Origin: Bacteroidota bacterium
GTDB lineage: Bacteria; Bacteroidota; Bacteroidia; Palsa-965
Direction of reading: 5' to 3'
Assembly: GCA_020402865.1 (NCBI GenBank)
Contig: JADBYT010000017.1
Location: 58,656-122,655, forward strand
DNA: 64,000 nt
The notes beneath the pieces are model-generated. The model ran no database searches. It was not told the DNA's origin and saw nothing but the letters and a program-made list of their open reading frames with translations. How positions within the stretch are numbered: the stretch's first letter is position 1; every line of letters begins with the position of its first letter. Shown in pieces: positions 17,973 through 27,113 of this stretch. Made by a program: the position numbers and the translations under genes.

Positions 17973-20582
17973 ATGCACTCCTACCTCCTGCGATTCAGTC
18001 TTGTTTTTCTGATTTTATCGGGCTTTTCGGGTTATTTACCTGCTCAGGCTGTACTTGGCCCGCCTCCGGCAAACGACGATGCCGCTAACGCCGCTGACTT
18101 TGGCGCGCTGCCCGCTCCGCTGCCTTGCCCGGTTGGAGGAGACGGCACAATGGTATCGGTAAACGGCACCACTGCTTTTGCTACCTACAATTCAAACTAT
18201 TACGCATCTTTTGGCTGTTACTCCGGCGGAAGTCCTGATGTATGGTATAAATTCAACGCAGTTTCCAACTACACACACCTCAGCTTTCAGTCGCTTACTT
18301 CACCCGGTTTCGACAGTTGCTACATCCGTGTATGGAAGACAAACGGCCTTAATCATTCACCCTATCAGCTTATCCCGCTCAATTGTATTCGTATTGACAA
18401 CGGGCAGCATGCCGAAAATTTGCTTACCACTTCGGGCGATGAATATTATATTGAAATAGGCGGGCAGCAATGGGATGATACCGGTTCGTTTGTTTTGCAG
18501 CTTGAAGCCGAAAGAGAATGTGAGGATTGTGTACGACGTGCCAATGTGAATTTATTTCCTGCACCTGTCTATGGTATTTACGGGCTTAGCCAAAAAGTAA
18601 AAATGTGTGCCACTCTCACCGAGTGGGATTATTCGGCAACCAATTATCCACACTACATAGGGCCGGCTCAGCTTGGTGGCGACTGGGATGCGGGCTCACT
18701 TCAGCCCATGCAATCGCCGGGAGCAGGCTGGAGCTGGTTTACAGCACCTGCGGTAACATTACCCGGCTATTATTTTGATCCCGACGGCAATAATGACCCC
18801 ACAGACAACGCCGGCGACAACAGCATTTCTCCTTTTGTCGATCTCAGAGCCTGCTGGCAGGTACAGGTTAACAGTAACTGTAATCAGAATGATCTTTCCG
18901 CCACTATAAAAATTTACAGCGATGAAGTTTTTGGAACCGGAAACCAAACCAATGAGTGCGATGACGGACTGCAACATGTAATTGATCTGCACAACCAATG
19001 CTGCAAAGCGCCTGAAGCATTTTTTACACAGGTAAATTGTGCCACCCCCAACAGCGGACAAATTACATTGAACAACGCGTTGGATTTGGGTAAAGATTCG
19101 GTAGCGTTTATGCTTTTTGATAATCTGCTTACCACGGCATATGATTCTGCATTTTCGGTTGCGGGGCAACATATTTTCACCAATCTTTCGAATGGTCATT
19201 ATATCATCCGCACAATTCAATACCAGGCCGGCAATCCCACGTGCACAAGTTTTGTAAGCATTTTTCTGCCTTCCACATTGCAAATGAGTTTAAGCCAGAC
19301 CTCAGCCGGATGTACATCAGGGGCTGGTGTGGCGCATGTGCAGGTAACCGGAAACGCCACTTTCACATACTCTTGGACAATTGGCTCCACCATAGTAAGT
19401 CAGGTCGATTCAGCGGTGAATTTGCCCAATGGCTGGATCACCTGCACAGTAACCGACATTACCAACCTCTGCACCATTACCGATTCGATATTTATTACCA
19501 GCCTTTCGCCCCCGGCCATTGTGCTGAGTTACAGCAACAGCGATATATGTTCATCCACCACCACGCTTGCACCTGATACCACCACCACATCCGGCGGCGT
19601 ATTCAGTTTGGTCAATACCGTGGCCGGTGTGAGTATCAACAGCAGTACAGGTGTACTTTCGCTCAACGGCACGGCATTTCCGTATTCGGTTCCTGTACTT
19701 TATACCTACACGGATGCCAGCACAGGCTGTTCAACCAGCAAGTCAGACACGGTGGTTGTTGTGCAGCAGCCGGGTATTCCGCCGCTTCAGTTTACGTCGC
19801 CGCAAAACCTTTGTCTGGGCGATCCCGCCCCCCAGCTTTCCGTGCAGCCGGCCGGAAACCTGCAGGTAGGCTGGGCTAATTCCACCTTTACCAACGTTAC
19901 CTATGCACCGTCATTTATTCCCCCGGTAAACACCTCAGGAAGCACAACGTATGGTGTGGCCTATGTTACACAAGGGGGATGTATCGGCCTTGCTGCATTT
20001 TTCAATGTAAATGTGTATGAGGCGCCCACGCTTCAGGTTAATGCAGACGTGGAAGTATGCCCGGGCGATACAATAAATGCCGTGGTTACTGCTACCCCCT
20101 CAGCCGGTTCGGTGTTGTGGAGTCCGGTGCCTGCCATCGGTGCCGCCTCCGATGCATCTGTATTTTACATTGCCCCGCAATTTCCGGGAAATACCGCTGT
20201 GTCGGTTACTGTAACTGACGCTTCAGGTACTTGCAGTACCAGTGAAGGGTTTCTGATAACGGCTGATACTGCTGGCTGTAGTTCGGGAAATGGAGGTGGT
20301 GTGAATCAAAATGAAGTGGAAACATATTCTGGTATAACACCTAATGGCGATGGAAAAAACGACACCTGGGTGATTGATGGGATTACTGGTATTCAAGGAG
20401 TTGAGGTGGAGATTTACAACCGTTGGGGCATGCTTATCTGGCAAAATTCGCAATACGACAACACCACAAACGTCTGGAAAGGAACCGACAGCTCCGGTCA
20501 GCTGCTTCCCGAAGGAACTTATTTTTATATCATTCGTAAAAGCACCATCATTAAAAAAGGCTGGATTGAATTAAACAGATGA
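17973..20582 (+). CDS. Secreted multidomain adhesin-like protein, T9SS type B
   Basis: 869 residues. The signal peptide MHSYLLRFSLVFLILSGFSGYLPAQA supports the ATG at 17973. Residues about 32-190 form a beta-sandwich with the DVWYKF motif seen in secreted Bacteroidota proteins. Cys-rich and Ig/SprB-like domains follow (about 340-790). The C-terminus is a type B sorting domain: YSGITPNGDGKNDTW, NRWGMLIWQ and the closing KGWIELNR. It is probably the first gene of a cluster (20630-26805) carrying its putative T9SS partner proteins. The function is likely adhesion or matrix; the ligand is unknown. Confidence 0.8.
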   Translation: MHSYLLRFSLVFLILSGFSGYLPAQAVLGPPPANDDAANAADFGALPAPLPCPVGGDGTMVSVNGTTAFATYNSNYYASFGCYSGGSPDVWYKFNAVSNYTHLSFQSLTSPGFDSCYIRVWKTNGLNHSPYQLIPLNCIRIDNGQHAENLLTTSGDEYYIEIGGQQWDDTGSFVLQLEAERECEDCVRRANVNLFPAPVYGIYGLSQKVKMCATLTEWDYSATNYPHYIGPAQLGGDWDAGSLQPMQSPGAGWSWFTAPAVTLPGYYFDPDGNNDPTDNAGDNSISPFVDLRACWQVQVNSNCNQNDLSATIKIYSDEVFGTGNQTNECDDGLQHVIDLHNQCCKAPEAFFTQVNCATPNSGQITLNNALDLGKDSVAFMLFDNLLTTAYDSAFSVAGQHIFTNLSNGHYIIRTIQYQAGNPTCTSFVSIFLPSTLQMSLSQTSAGCTSGAGVAHVQVTGNATFTYSWTIGSTIVSQVDSAVNLPNGWITCTVTDITNLCTITDSIFITSLSPPAIVLSYSNSDICSSTTTLAPDTTTTSGGVFSLVNTVAGVSINSSTGVLSLNGTAFPYSVPVLYTYTDASTGCSTSKSDTVVVVQQPGIPPLQFTSPQNLCLGDPAPQLSVQPAGNLQVGWANSTFTNVTYAPSFIPPVNTSGSTTYGVAYVTQGGCIGLAAFFNVNVYEAPTLQVNADVEVCPGDTINAVVTATPSAGSVLWSPVPAIGAASDASVFYIAPQFPGNTAVSVTVTDASGTCSTSEGFLITADTAGCSSGNGGGVNQNEVETYSGITPNGDGKNDTWVIDGITGIQGVEVEIYNRWGMLIWQNSQYDNTTNVWKGTDSSGQLLPEGTYFYIIRKSTIIKKGWIELNR

Positions 20583-20629
20583 CCCCCTGCTAATCTGGAT
20601 AATTCAACTGTGAACCAAACATTGGCCCC

Positions 20630-22420
20630 TTGAAAAAGATCATACAAAAATCTTGTGTACTGTTTGCTATGCTGTTTATGGCAGGCACACTTTATGCTCA
20701 GGCACCGCAGGGATTCAATTACCAGGCTGTGGCGCGCGATGCAAACGGACAGGTGCTGGTAAGCCAGCCTGTAGCTGTACGTTTTACACTTACTGACCCT
20801 GCACTCAGTTTTTTTTATCAGGAAGAACATCTTTCAATCACCACCAATTCATTTGGTTTAATCAATGCGGTGGTAGGCAGTGGTACGCCCACAGCCTCAT
20901 CCACGCTGGCTTTCTCGGCCATTCCGTGGGGGGCAAATCCGAACTTCACCCTGCAGGTTGAAATAAATGTACAAAGTCAGGGCTGGCTCAATATGGGCAC
21001 TACCGTCATTCAGTCTGTGCCTTATGCCCTCTATGCACAAAATGGTCCGGCCGGCCCCACAGGTCAAACCGGCCCTGCAGGTGTTACCGGCGCCACCGGC
21101 CCTGCAGGTCCAACCGGCCCCTCAGGCGACCCGGGGCCCACTGGCCCAACGGGTGTGGCCGGAGCAACAGGAGCTACAGGCCCCTCAGGCGATCCAGGCC
21201 CCACTGGTCCCACGGGACTTGCCGGCGCTACCGGCGCCACCGGCCCTTCCGGCGATACAGGTCCTACCGGCCCCTCAGGCGATCCGGGCCCTGTTGGTCC
21301 CACGGGTATTGCCGGCGCCACCGGCCCTTCCGGCGATACAGGTCCCTCCGGCCTTCAGGGTGACCCCGGCCCCACAGGCCCCACAGGTATTGCAGGCGCT
21401 ACTGGTGCCACCGGCCCTTCTGGTGATACAGGCCCTGCTGGTCCCACCGGCGCTACCGGTATTGCAGGCCCATCAGGCGCTACCGGATCAATCGGACTTA
21501 CCGGCCCTGCCGGTCCTACAGGAGTAACTGGAAGTACAGGAGTAGCAGGCCCCTCAGGCGCTACCGGCCCTTCCGGCGCTACGGGTCCTGCCGGAGCAAC
21601 CGGTGCTGCGGGTCCCGCCGGGCCATCCGGCGCAACAGGTCCCGCCGGCGCTACGGGCCCCACAGGCATTGGTTTAACCGGTGCCACCGGCCCCGCCGGA
21701 GCTACAGGAGCTAATGGCGCAACCGGTGCCACCGGCCCCACAGGCATTGGTTTAACCGGTGCCACCGGCCCCGCCGGCGCTACAGGCGCTAATGGTGCCA
21801 CCGGCCCCACAGGCATTGGTTTAACCGGCGCAACCGGCCCCGCCGGCGCTACAGGAGCTAATGGTGCCACCGGTGCCACCGGCCCCACAGGCATTGGTTT
21901 AACCGGCGCAACCGGTGCCACAGGAGCAACAGGCCCGGTGGGCACAATAACAAATGCCGCTATGAACGGACTCAACAGAAAATACAGCATTTCTGTAGCT
22001 GATGCCCAAAGTGCGGCTCCTACCGTTTATGATATTGCTACGGTGTTTACCCCATTTACCTACGCCTACATAGTTAACGGTTCTGCATCCACTGTGGGAT
22101 ATATTATTTTCCCGCTGCACTTGCCCGATAGTGCCAAGCTTAATTCCATCACAACTTCCTTTGTGGACAGTGACGCCTCGCTTGATTTATCGGTCACACT
22201 TTACAAAGTGGCACATACTAACGGAACACCTACAGCCTTTGCCACATCGTTGCCTTCTGGGATTAACAATTCATCGGTGGTGCAGGCTACAATGGCCTTA
22301 AACGAAGTTGTTAACAATTCGCAATACAGCTATTTTTTGCGTTTTAATACCTACCGGCAGAATACCAATTTGCGTTTTGTGAGTTCGTTTATAGATTATA
22401 CTGTTTACCGGTTAGAATAG
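20630..22420 (+). CDS. Collagen-like (Gly-X-Y) secreted protein
   Basis: 596 residues with a TTG start at 20630, chosen because the signal peptide [23 protein letters not shown] begins directly after it and no ATG lies upstream in a suitable place. The N-terminal domain ([16 protein letters not shown]..., to about residue 138) is common in Bacteroidota secreted proteins. Residues 139-437 are about 100 Gly-X-Y triplets rich in GAT, GPT, GPS and GPA, broken four times by G-I-G. A globular C-terminal domain of about 160 residues follows. A trimeric collagen helix flanked by folding or end domains is likely. There is no T9SS sorting domain and no hydroxylase nearby. It lies one base upstream of a type B protein. 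Confidence 0.82.
   Translation: MKKIIQKSCVLFAMLFMAGTLYAQAPQGFNYQAVARDANGQVLVSQPVAVRFTLTDPALSFFYQEEHLSITTNSFGLINAVVGSGTPTASSTLAFSAIPWGANPNFTLQVEINVQSQGWLNMGTTVIQSVPYALYAQNGPAGPTGQTGPAGVTGATGPAGPTGPSGDPGPTGPTGVAGATGATGPSGDPGPTGPTGLAGATGATGPSGDTGPTGPSGDPGPVGPTGIAGATGPSGDTGPSGLQGDPGPTGPTGIAGATGATGPSGDTGPAGPTGATGIAGPSGATGSIGLTGPAGPTGVTGSTGVAGPSGATGPSGATGPAGATGAAGPAGPSGATGPAGATGPTGIGLTGATGPAGATGANGATGATGPTGIGLTGATGPAGATGANGATGPTGIGLTGATGPAGATGANGATGATGPTGIGLTGATGATGATGPVGTITNAAMNGLNRKYSISVADAQSAAPTVYDIATVFTPFTYAYIVNGSASTVGYIIFPLHLPDSAKLNSITTSFVDSDASLDLSVTLYKVAHTNGTPTAFATSLPSGINNSSVVQATMALNEVVNNSQYSYFLRFNTYRQNTNLRFVSSFIDYTVYRLE
21044..21940 (+). repeat. GC-rich repeat tract encoding collagen triplets
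   Basis: 897 bases of short imperfect repeats. At the 3' end (about 21655-21910) a larger unit of 66-75 bases containing ggcattggtttaaccgg recurs four times almost exactly, indicating recent expansion by slippage or unequal recombination. Copy number is likely to vary between strains. Confidence 0.85.
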
Positions 22421-22421
22421 C

Positions 22422-23150
22422 ATGAAGGCTGCCGCATATGTATGTGTATTTTTTTTGCTGATCCTTCACGGTTCGGTACAGGCGCAGTATATGCTGAGTC
22501 CGCAACTTATTGGTAGCACAGGTGCATGGAGTACATCCGGGAACTATTCTCTTTCGGCCTCTTCCGGTGAGGTAATTATTTCCACTTCTTCGGCCTCCGG
22601 ATATATCCTTACGCAAGGCTTTCAGCAGCCAACAGGAAGTCTTGTGGCGCTGAGCGGCTCCGTAGCTTCTACAAATACATCCTGTGCAGGGATTAACAAT
22701 GGAAGTGCCCGTGCCGTGCCGCAGGGCGGAAACCCGCCTTACACTTATGCGTGGTCAAACGGAGCAACTACCCAACAGATTTTATCACTTGCTCCCGCCA
22801 CATACTATGTCACAATTACTGATGTCATTGGGCTTGTATATACTGATTCGGCAGTGGTTGACGCTTTGCCGGGACCTTGTGAATTGGTTTTTTATTCAGG
22901 CATTACGCCCAACGGCGACGGGAAGAATGATTTCTGGGCAATTGAATTTATCGATCAGTACCCCGAAAATAACGTCACCATCTTCAACCGCTGGGGCGAG
23001 AAAGTGTTCGAAACCGCAAACTACAACAACGCCGACAGGCGCTGGGAAGGGAATGATGCATCGGGAAGTGTTTTACCACCCGCAACTTATTTCTATCTTG
23101 TGGAAGTTAACGGTAAGTCATTTAAAGGCTGGATTGAACTTACACGCTGA
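22422..23150 (+). CDS. Small SprB-repeat protein, T9SS type B
   Basis: 242 residues. The signal peptide MKAAAYVCVFFLLILHGSVQAQ is followed by a short domain, one SprB-like repeat (NPPYTYAWSNGATTQQILSL) and a type B sorting domain (YSGITPNGDGKNDFW, NRWGEKVFE, KGWIELTR). It starts one base after the collagen-like gene, so the two are almost certainly co-transcribed. It may be a minimal surface anchor or partner for the collagen-like protein (inference from position). Its C-terminus closely matches that of the 17973 protein. Confidence 0.8.
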   Translation: MKAAAYVCVFFLLILHGSVQAQYMLSPQLIGSTGAWSTSGNYSLSASSGEVIISTSSASGYILTQGFQQPTGSLVALSGSVASTNTSCAGINNGSARAVPQGGNPPYTYAWSNGATTQQILSLAPATYYVTITDVIGLVYTDSAVVDALPGPCELVFYSGITPNGDGKNDFWAIEFIDQYPENNVTIFNRWGEKVFETANYNNADRRWEGNDASGSVLPPATYFYLVEVNGKSFKGWIELTR

Positions 23151-23161
23151 CCAAACCATAC

Positions 23162-24094
23162 ATGAAAAGAATAATTACATTCTTCATACTGTTAGTAAGC
23201 GCCGTGCCTGCCGAGCTTTTTGCTCAGCAGGATCCGTTGTTCAGTCAGTACATGTTTAACCCGCTGGCCATTAATCCGGCATGGGCCGGCAGCCGTGAAA
23301 TGATGAACGCGGCTTTGCTGATGCGCAGACAATGGGTTGGTTTTCCCGGTGCACCGTCAACCAATGTGCTTGCAATAAGTGCCCCCACACGAAAAGGCAA
23401 AGTGGGCTGGGGACTCGAAATAAATACAGATCAGATTGGGCCCAAGCGAAGCACCGCTGCTTATCTCAGTTATGCCTACCGCATACGCATGGGGAAAGGT
23501 AAACTTGGGTTCGGGCTTGGTGCAGGCATTATCAGCTACCGTGTAAACTGGAATCAGATTGAGTATCGTGATGAGAATGATGTGTTTGCCACACTCAGCA
23601 GTGATAAACGCACAATTCCTGATTTTAAGTTTGGCGTGTTCTTCAACAACAAACGTTTTTACTGGGGCTTCTCATCCACACACCTCAACAGGCCATCCTA
23701 TTCGGTAGTGGCTGCAAACGATTCGGTGACGTATGCTTCTACGCTTAGAAGACATTTATTTTTTACCATTGGCCGCGCATTTGTAATTTCCGACAATGTG
23801 CTTTTCAGTCCATCGGTAATGATCCGCAATTACCCGGGCACCACGCTTACGGCGGTTGATATTAATTTGAATTTTGAACTCAGGAAAATGATCTGGGTGG
23901 GTGCTTCGCTTCGCTCTTCACAAAGTATTGTAGGGCTTGTGCAATACAATGCGGGGCAGTTTCTTCGGATCGGTTATTCGTATGATTTTGCATTGGGGCG
24001 TTTGCGTTCGGCACAGTCGGGCTCACATGAACTTATGGTAGGATTTAATCTCGACCTGTTTAAATCCGAAACACTTTCCCCACGTTATTTCTAG
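23162..24094 (+). CDS. PorP/SprF family T9SS outer-membrane protein
   Basis: 310 residues with a signal peptide (MKRIITFFILLVSAVPAELFAQ) and the family opening QQDPLFSQYMFNPLAINPAWAGSR. A beta-barrel pattern runs to the end (RIGYSYDFALGRL, HELMVGFNLDLF). PorP/SprF proteins are outer-membrane partners needed for export or anchoring of substrates with type B sorting domains, and genes for such substrates lie immediately upstream. It is eight bases from the following OmpA gene. Confidence 0.9.
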   Translation: MKRIITFFILLVSAVPAELFAQQDPLFSQYMFNPLAINPAWAGSREMMNAALLMRRQWVGFPGAPSTNVLAISAPTRKGKVGWGLEINTDQIGPKRSTAAYLSYAYRIRMGKGKLGFGLGAGIISYRVNWNQIEYRDENDVFATLSSDKRTIPDFKFGVFFNNKRFYWGFSSTHLNRPSYSVVAANDSVTYASTLRRHLFFTIGRAFVISDNVLFSPSVMIRNYPGTTLTAVDINLNFELRKMIWVGASLRSSQSIVGLVQYNAGQFLRIGYSYDFALGRLRSAQSGSHELMVGFNLDLFKSETLSPRYF

Positions 24095-24102
24095 TTTGCG
24101 AT

Positions 24103-26805
24103 ATGAAGTTATTTTCATTGCGTTTGCTTTTCGTGTTGTTGCTGGTTTTGCCGGCGGGCATGCTGCATGCGCAGTTTAAGCGCGCCAATCGCTTGCTGGC
24201 TTCGGGCGAGTATGTGCGTGCGATAAATGCCTATGAGCGTGGTTTACGTAAACAGGCTGATCCGCAGGCAATGGAAAATGTGGCCAACTGCTACCGCATT
24301 GTACGCAACTATCCTAAAGCCGAATACTGGTACGCACGCACACTCGAAATAAACCCGGCACCCAATCCGATGCTTTATTTCTGGTACGGCTCCGTGCTGA
24401 AAATGAATGGCAAGCCCGAAGAAGCCCGCAAACAGTTCGAACGCTTTACATCCATCAAACCCGATGATGAACGCGGTAAGGCCGAAGTAAAAGCATTGAG
24501 TCAGTTGAAGGTATGGATGGAAGAAACACGGCTTTATGAAGTGAAAGCTGTGCCGCAGTTAAACACGCCGTACTCTGATTTCGGTGTGGCATGGGGCGGC
24601 AGGGGAATGCTCATCGTGTCTGACCGTGGCGAGAAAGATCTGCTCAATGCCGAAAATGCCTCCGCTACAGATGCTGCCTACTTTGCAATTTATTCGCTGA
24701 AGTTTTCGCGCAGCGGTGATTCGGTAAATTACGGTGTGCCCGAAAAACTTCCCCGACGCATTTGCCCCGATAATCACAATGGCCCCGCTTCACTTACGGC
24801 CGACGGAAAGCTCATGGCGTTCAACCGTGTGGGCCGAACCGTAAAACTCCGCTCGAAAAAATTTGTGAACCGGAATAAAATTTATTTCACAAACAACCAG
24901 TTTTTCGGCTGGTCGAACCCGGAACCGTTTTTGTGGAATAGTGATCTCTATTCCTGCGCACACCCTTCACTTTCGGCCGACGGGCAAACGCTTTTCTTTG
25001 CTTCCGACATGCCCGGCAGCATTGGCGGTATGGACATCTGGTTTTGCCGCCGCGATGGTGACTCATGGAGCAAACCGATTAATCCCGGCCCGGTTGTGAA
25101 TACACTGGCCGACGAAGTGTTTCCCTACCAGCGAAATGATGGTACGCTTTTTTTCAGCTCTTCCGGGCATCCCGGTTTGGGCGGACTTGATATTTTCGCC
25201 ACAAAAATGGTTGATGGTATCTGGCAGGAACCCTCCAATCAGGGGGCGCCGATGAACAGCAGTACCGATGACTTTTCGATTATTTTTGATGCCGACGGAA
25301 AGACCGGTTATTTTGCTTCTGACCGAAGCGGGGGCAAGGGTAAAGATGATATTTACAGTTTCAAAGTACTCAAGAAAACAACTGTTATACGCGGACGAAT
25401 TCTTGCTTCAAAAGAACTTACCGACGGCATGCCCGACACACGCGTGCAGCTGCTCGATACGGATGGAAATGTGCTGAAACAGGCAACAACCGATGCAAAG
25501 GGGGCATTTGTGTTCAGTAATATTGATGCCGATAAATCTTATCTCGTGCGCCTGCTTGAAGATGATCCCGGTATCAGCAGCCGCTCAAAATATTACCTCA
25601 CCGACGAGAACAACAAGGCCATGCGCGTAACGGTGTACGATCAGGTAGGAGGAAAATATACCTTCCAGAATCTCCCTGTAAAGCCAGGCTCTGAACCCGA
25701 ACTGCTTGCCGATGATGAATACATTACCATTGCCGGAAGCCTTGTTACAGATGGGAGTCAGCCTGCTGCCGTTGCCAATGCCCGCGTAAAACTGATTGAT
25801 GAAAACGGCAATGTGGTACAAACCACTACCACCAATGCACTGGGTGGTTTTGCATTTACACGCATTCCGCCCGATAAGTCGTTTATTGTAGCCATTGATG
25901 CAGCGGATGAATTGGTGCTTGCGCCCAATACAAAAGTGATTCTTACAGATAAAGCAGGCAAACAAATAGCCACACTTGTGGCCGACAGTACCGGAAGCTA
26001 CAACTATCAGCTGCTCAAAAACGACCGCAGCACAATAAAAGCCATGCAGGTTGATGAAGATGAATTACGAATTGATTTGCAAGGTTCTCTTGCCAGCGGC
26101 GATTCACTTGCCAAACCGGTGGCCAACGCCAGAGTGGTAGTGGTGGATGAAAACGGAAACATTCTGCAAACTGTAACTACTGATGCGAACGGTAATTTTA
26201 AATTTACCAACCTGCCTAATGATAAATCATACATGGTGCGGATTGAGAATGTGGAGGATAACTATGTAGTGAATGTGGGTAAAATGTATGTGAAAGACAA
26301 TAATGGTAATATTGTAAAAGAACTGGCTTATAACGGAAAATTTGAATTTAAAATTCTGCCCAACGACCGTACCACGCTTGGGAAAGTGTATGTGGATGAT
26401 CCCTGGCTGGATGTTATTATTGCCAAAGCCCGTGAATCGAAAGATAGTCTGATGATTATCGAAAATATTTATTATGATCTGAATGACTGGAAAATTTTGC
26501 CTGATGCCGAACCGGTACTCAATAAAATTATTCAGGTAATGAAAGCCAATCCGCAGGTAATTATTGAAATTAATTCGCATACTGATTCCCGGGCAGATGA
26601 TAATTACAACCTTAAACTCTCTCAGAAACGTGCTCAGTCTGTGGCCGATTATCTGGTGGCAGGCGGCATTGATAAGAAACGCCTTAAAGCAGTTGGTTAC
26701 GGAGAAACCCGTTTACTGAACAAATGTGCCGACGGAACGGAGTGTGCAGAAGAAGAGCACGCTGCCAACCGGCGCACCGAGTTTAAGATTAACTGGAAGA
26801 AATAA
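24103..26805 (+). CDS. PorE-like OmpA protein (TPR, PD40, three CRD domains, OmpA)
   Basis: 900 residues with a signal peptide (to about residue 24), then TPR helices (about 25-130), a PD40 beta-propeller (about 140-425; repeats such as GGMDIWFCRRDG, GGLDIFATKM and GKDDIYSFKV), three carboxypeptidase-regulatory-like beta domains (about 428-480, 546-600 and 660-715) and a C-terminal OmpA peptidoglycan-binding domain (about 785-900; SHTDSRADDNYN, and RR in ANRRTEFKI). The order matches PorE of the Porphyromonas T9SS but with three regulatory domains instead of one. It should tie the outer-membrane secretion or anchoring complex to peptidoglycan. Confidence 0.85.
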   Translation: MKLFSLRLLFVLLLVLPAGMLHAQFKRANRLLASGEYVRAINAYERGLRKQADPQAMENVANCYRIVRNYPKAEYWYARTLEINPAPNPMLYFWYGSVLKMNGKPEEARKQFERFTSIKPDDERGKAEVKALSQLKVWMEETRLYEVKAVPQLNTPYSDFGVAWGGRGMLIVSDRGEKDLLNAENASATDAAYFAIYSLKFSRSGDSVNYGVPEKLPRRICPDNHNGPASLTADGKLMAFNRVGRTVKLRSKKFVNRNKIYFTNNQFFGWSNPEPFLWNSDLYSCAHPSLSADGQTLFFASDMPGSIGGMDIWFCRRDGDSWSKPINPGPVVNTLADEVFPYQRNDGTLFFSSSGHPGLGGLDIFATKMVDGIWQEPSNQGAPMNSSTDDFSIIFDADGKTGYFASDRSGGKGKDDIYSFKVLKKTTVIRGRILASKELTDGMPDTRVQLLDTDGNVLKQATTDAKGAFVFSNIDADKSYLVRLLEDDPGISSRSKYYLTDENNKAMRVTVYDQVGGKYTFQNLPVKPGSEPELLADDEYITIAGSLVTDGSQPAAVANARVKLIDENGNVVQTTTTNALGGFAFTRIPPDKSFIVAIDAADELVLAPNTKVILTDKAGKQIATLVADSTGSYNYQLLKNDRSTIKAMQVDEDELRIDLQGSLASGDSLAKPVANARVVVVDENGNILQTVTTDANGNFKFTNLPNDKSYMVRIENVEDNYVVNVGKMYVKDNNGNIVKELAYNGKFEFKILPNDRTTLGKVYVDDPWLDVIIAKARESKDSLMIIENIYYDLNDWKILPDAEPVLNKIIQVMKANPQVIIEINSHTDSRADDNYNLKLSQKRAQSVADYLVAGGIDKKRLKAVGYGETRLLNKCADGTECAEEEHAANRRTEFKINWKK

Positions 26806-26831
26806 TTTTCCGGTTCACCGCTTTCCCACAG

Positions 26832-26863
26832 TTGTTATTACTGGCTTTGTCTCGCTACATTTG
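26832..26863 (+). promoter_or_regulatory. Possible promoter (TTG-N21-TACATTTG)
   Basis: TTG at 26832-26834 and TACATTTG at 26856-26863 fit the Bacteroidota pattern. The -7 box ends four bases before the ATG at 26868, so the transcript would be nearly leaderless. Confidence 0.4.
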
Positions 26864-26867
26864 CAGC

Positions 26868-27113
26868 ATGTGGAGCATTACCCCAGGCGGACTTTCGCGC
26901 ACCTTTCTGTTTCGTGATTTTAACGGAGCATTTGCATTTATGACAAGCGTAGCTGCTGAAGCGGAAGCGCAGCAGCATCATCCCGAGTGGCGCAATGTGT
27001 GGAATAAGGTAGAAATTACACTTTGCACACATGATCAGGGCAACAGCATCACCCCGCGCGACCATGCACTGGCTGCGGCTATAGATAAGATTTATGAAGC
27101 ACACACCGCTTAA
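26868..27113 (+). CDS. Pterin-4a-carbinolamine dehydratase
   Basis: 81 residues from the ATG at 26868. The family signature is clear: FRDFNGAFAFMTSVA, HHPEW, then VEITLCTHDQGNSITPRDHALA. It dehydrates 4a-hydroxytetrahydrobiopterin during aromatic hydroxylation, or serves as a DCoH-like protein; no aromatic amino-acid hydroxylase is in view. It is slightly short at the N-terminus compared with the usual 95-105 residues. An alternative TTG start at 26832 would add 12 residues without family resemblance. It overlaps the next gene by 20 bases. Confidence 0.87.
   Translation: MWSITPGGLSRTFLFRDFNGAFAFMTSVAAEAEAQQHHPEWRNVWNKVEITLCTHDQGNSITPRDHALAAAIDKIYEAHTA

Noticed and set aside
21355..21990. Minus-strand Pro/Val/Ala-rich frame opposite the collagen tract
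   Set aside because: Periodic Gly-X-Y coding DNA leaves the opposite strand open; the plus-strand signal peptide and domain order show which is real.
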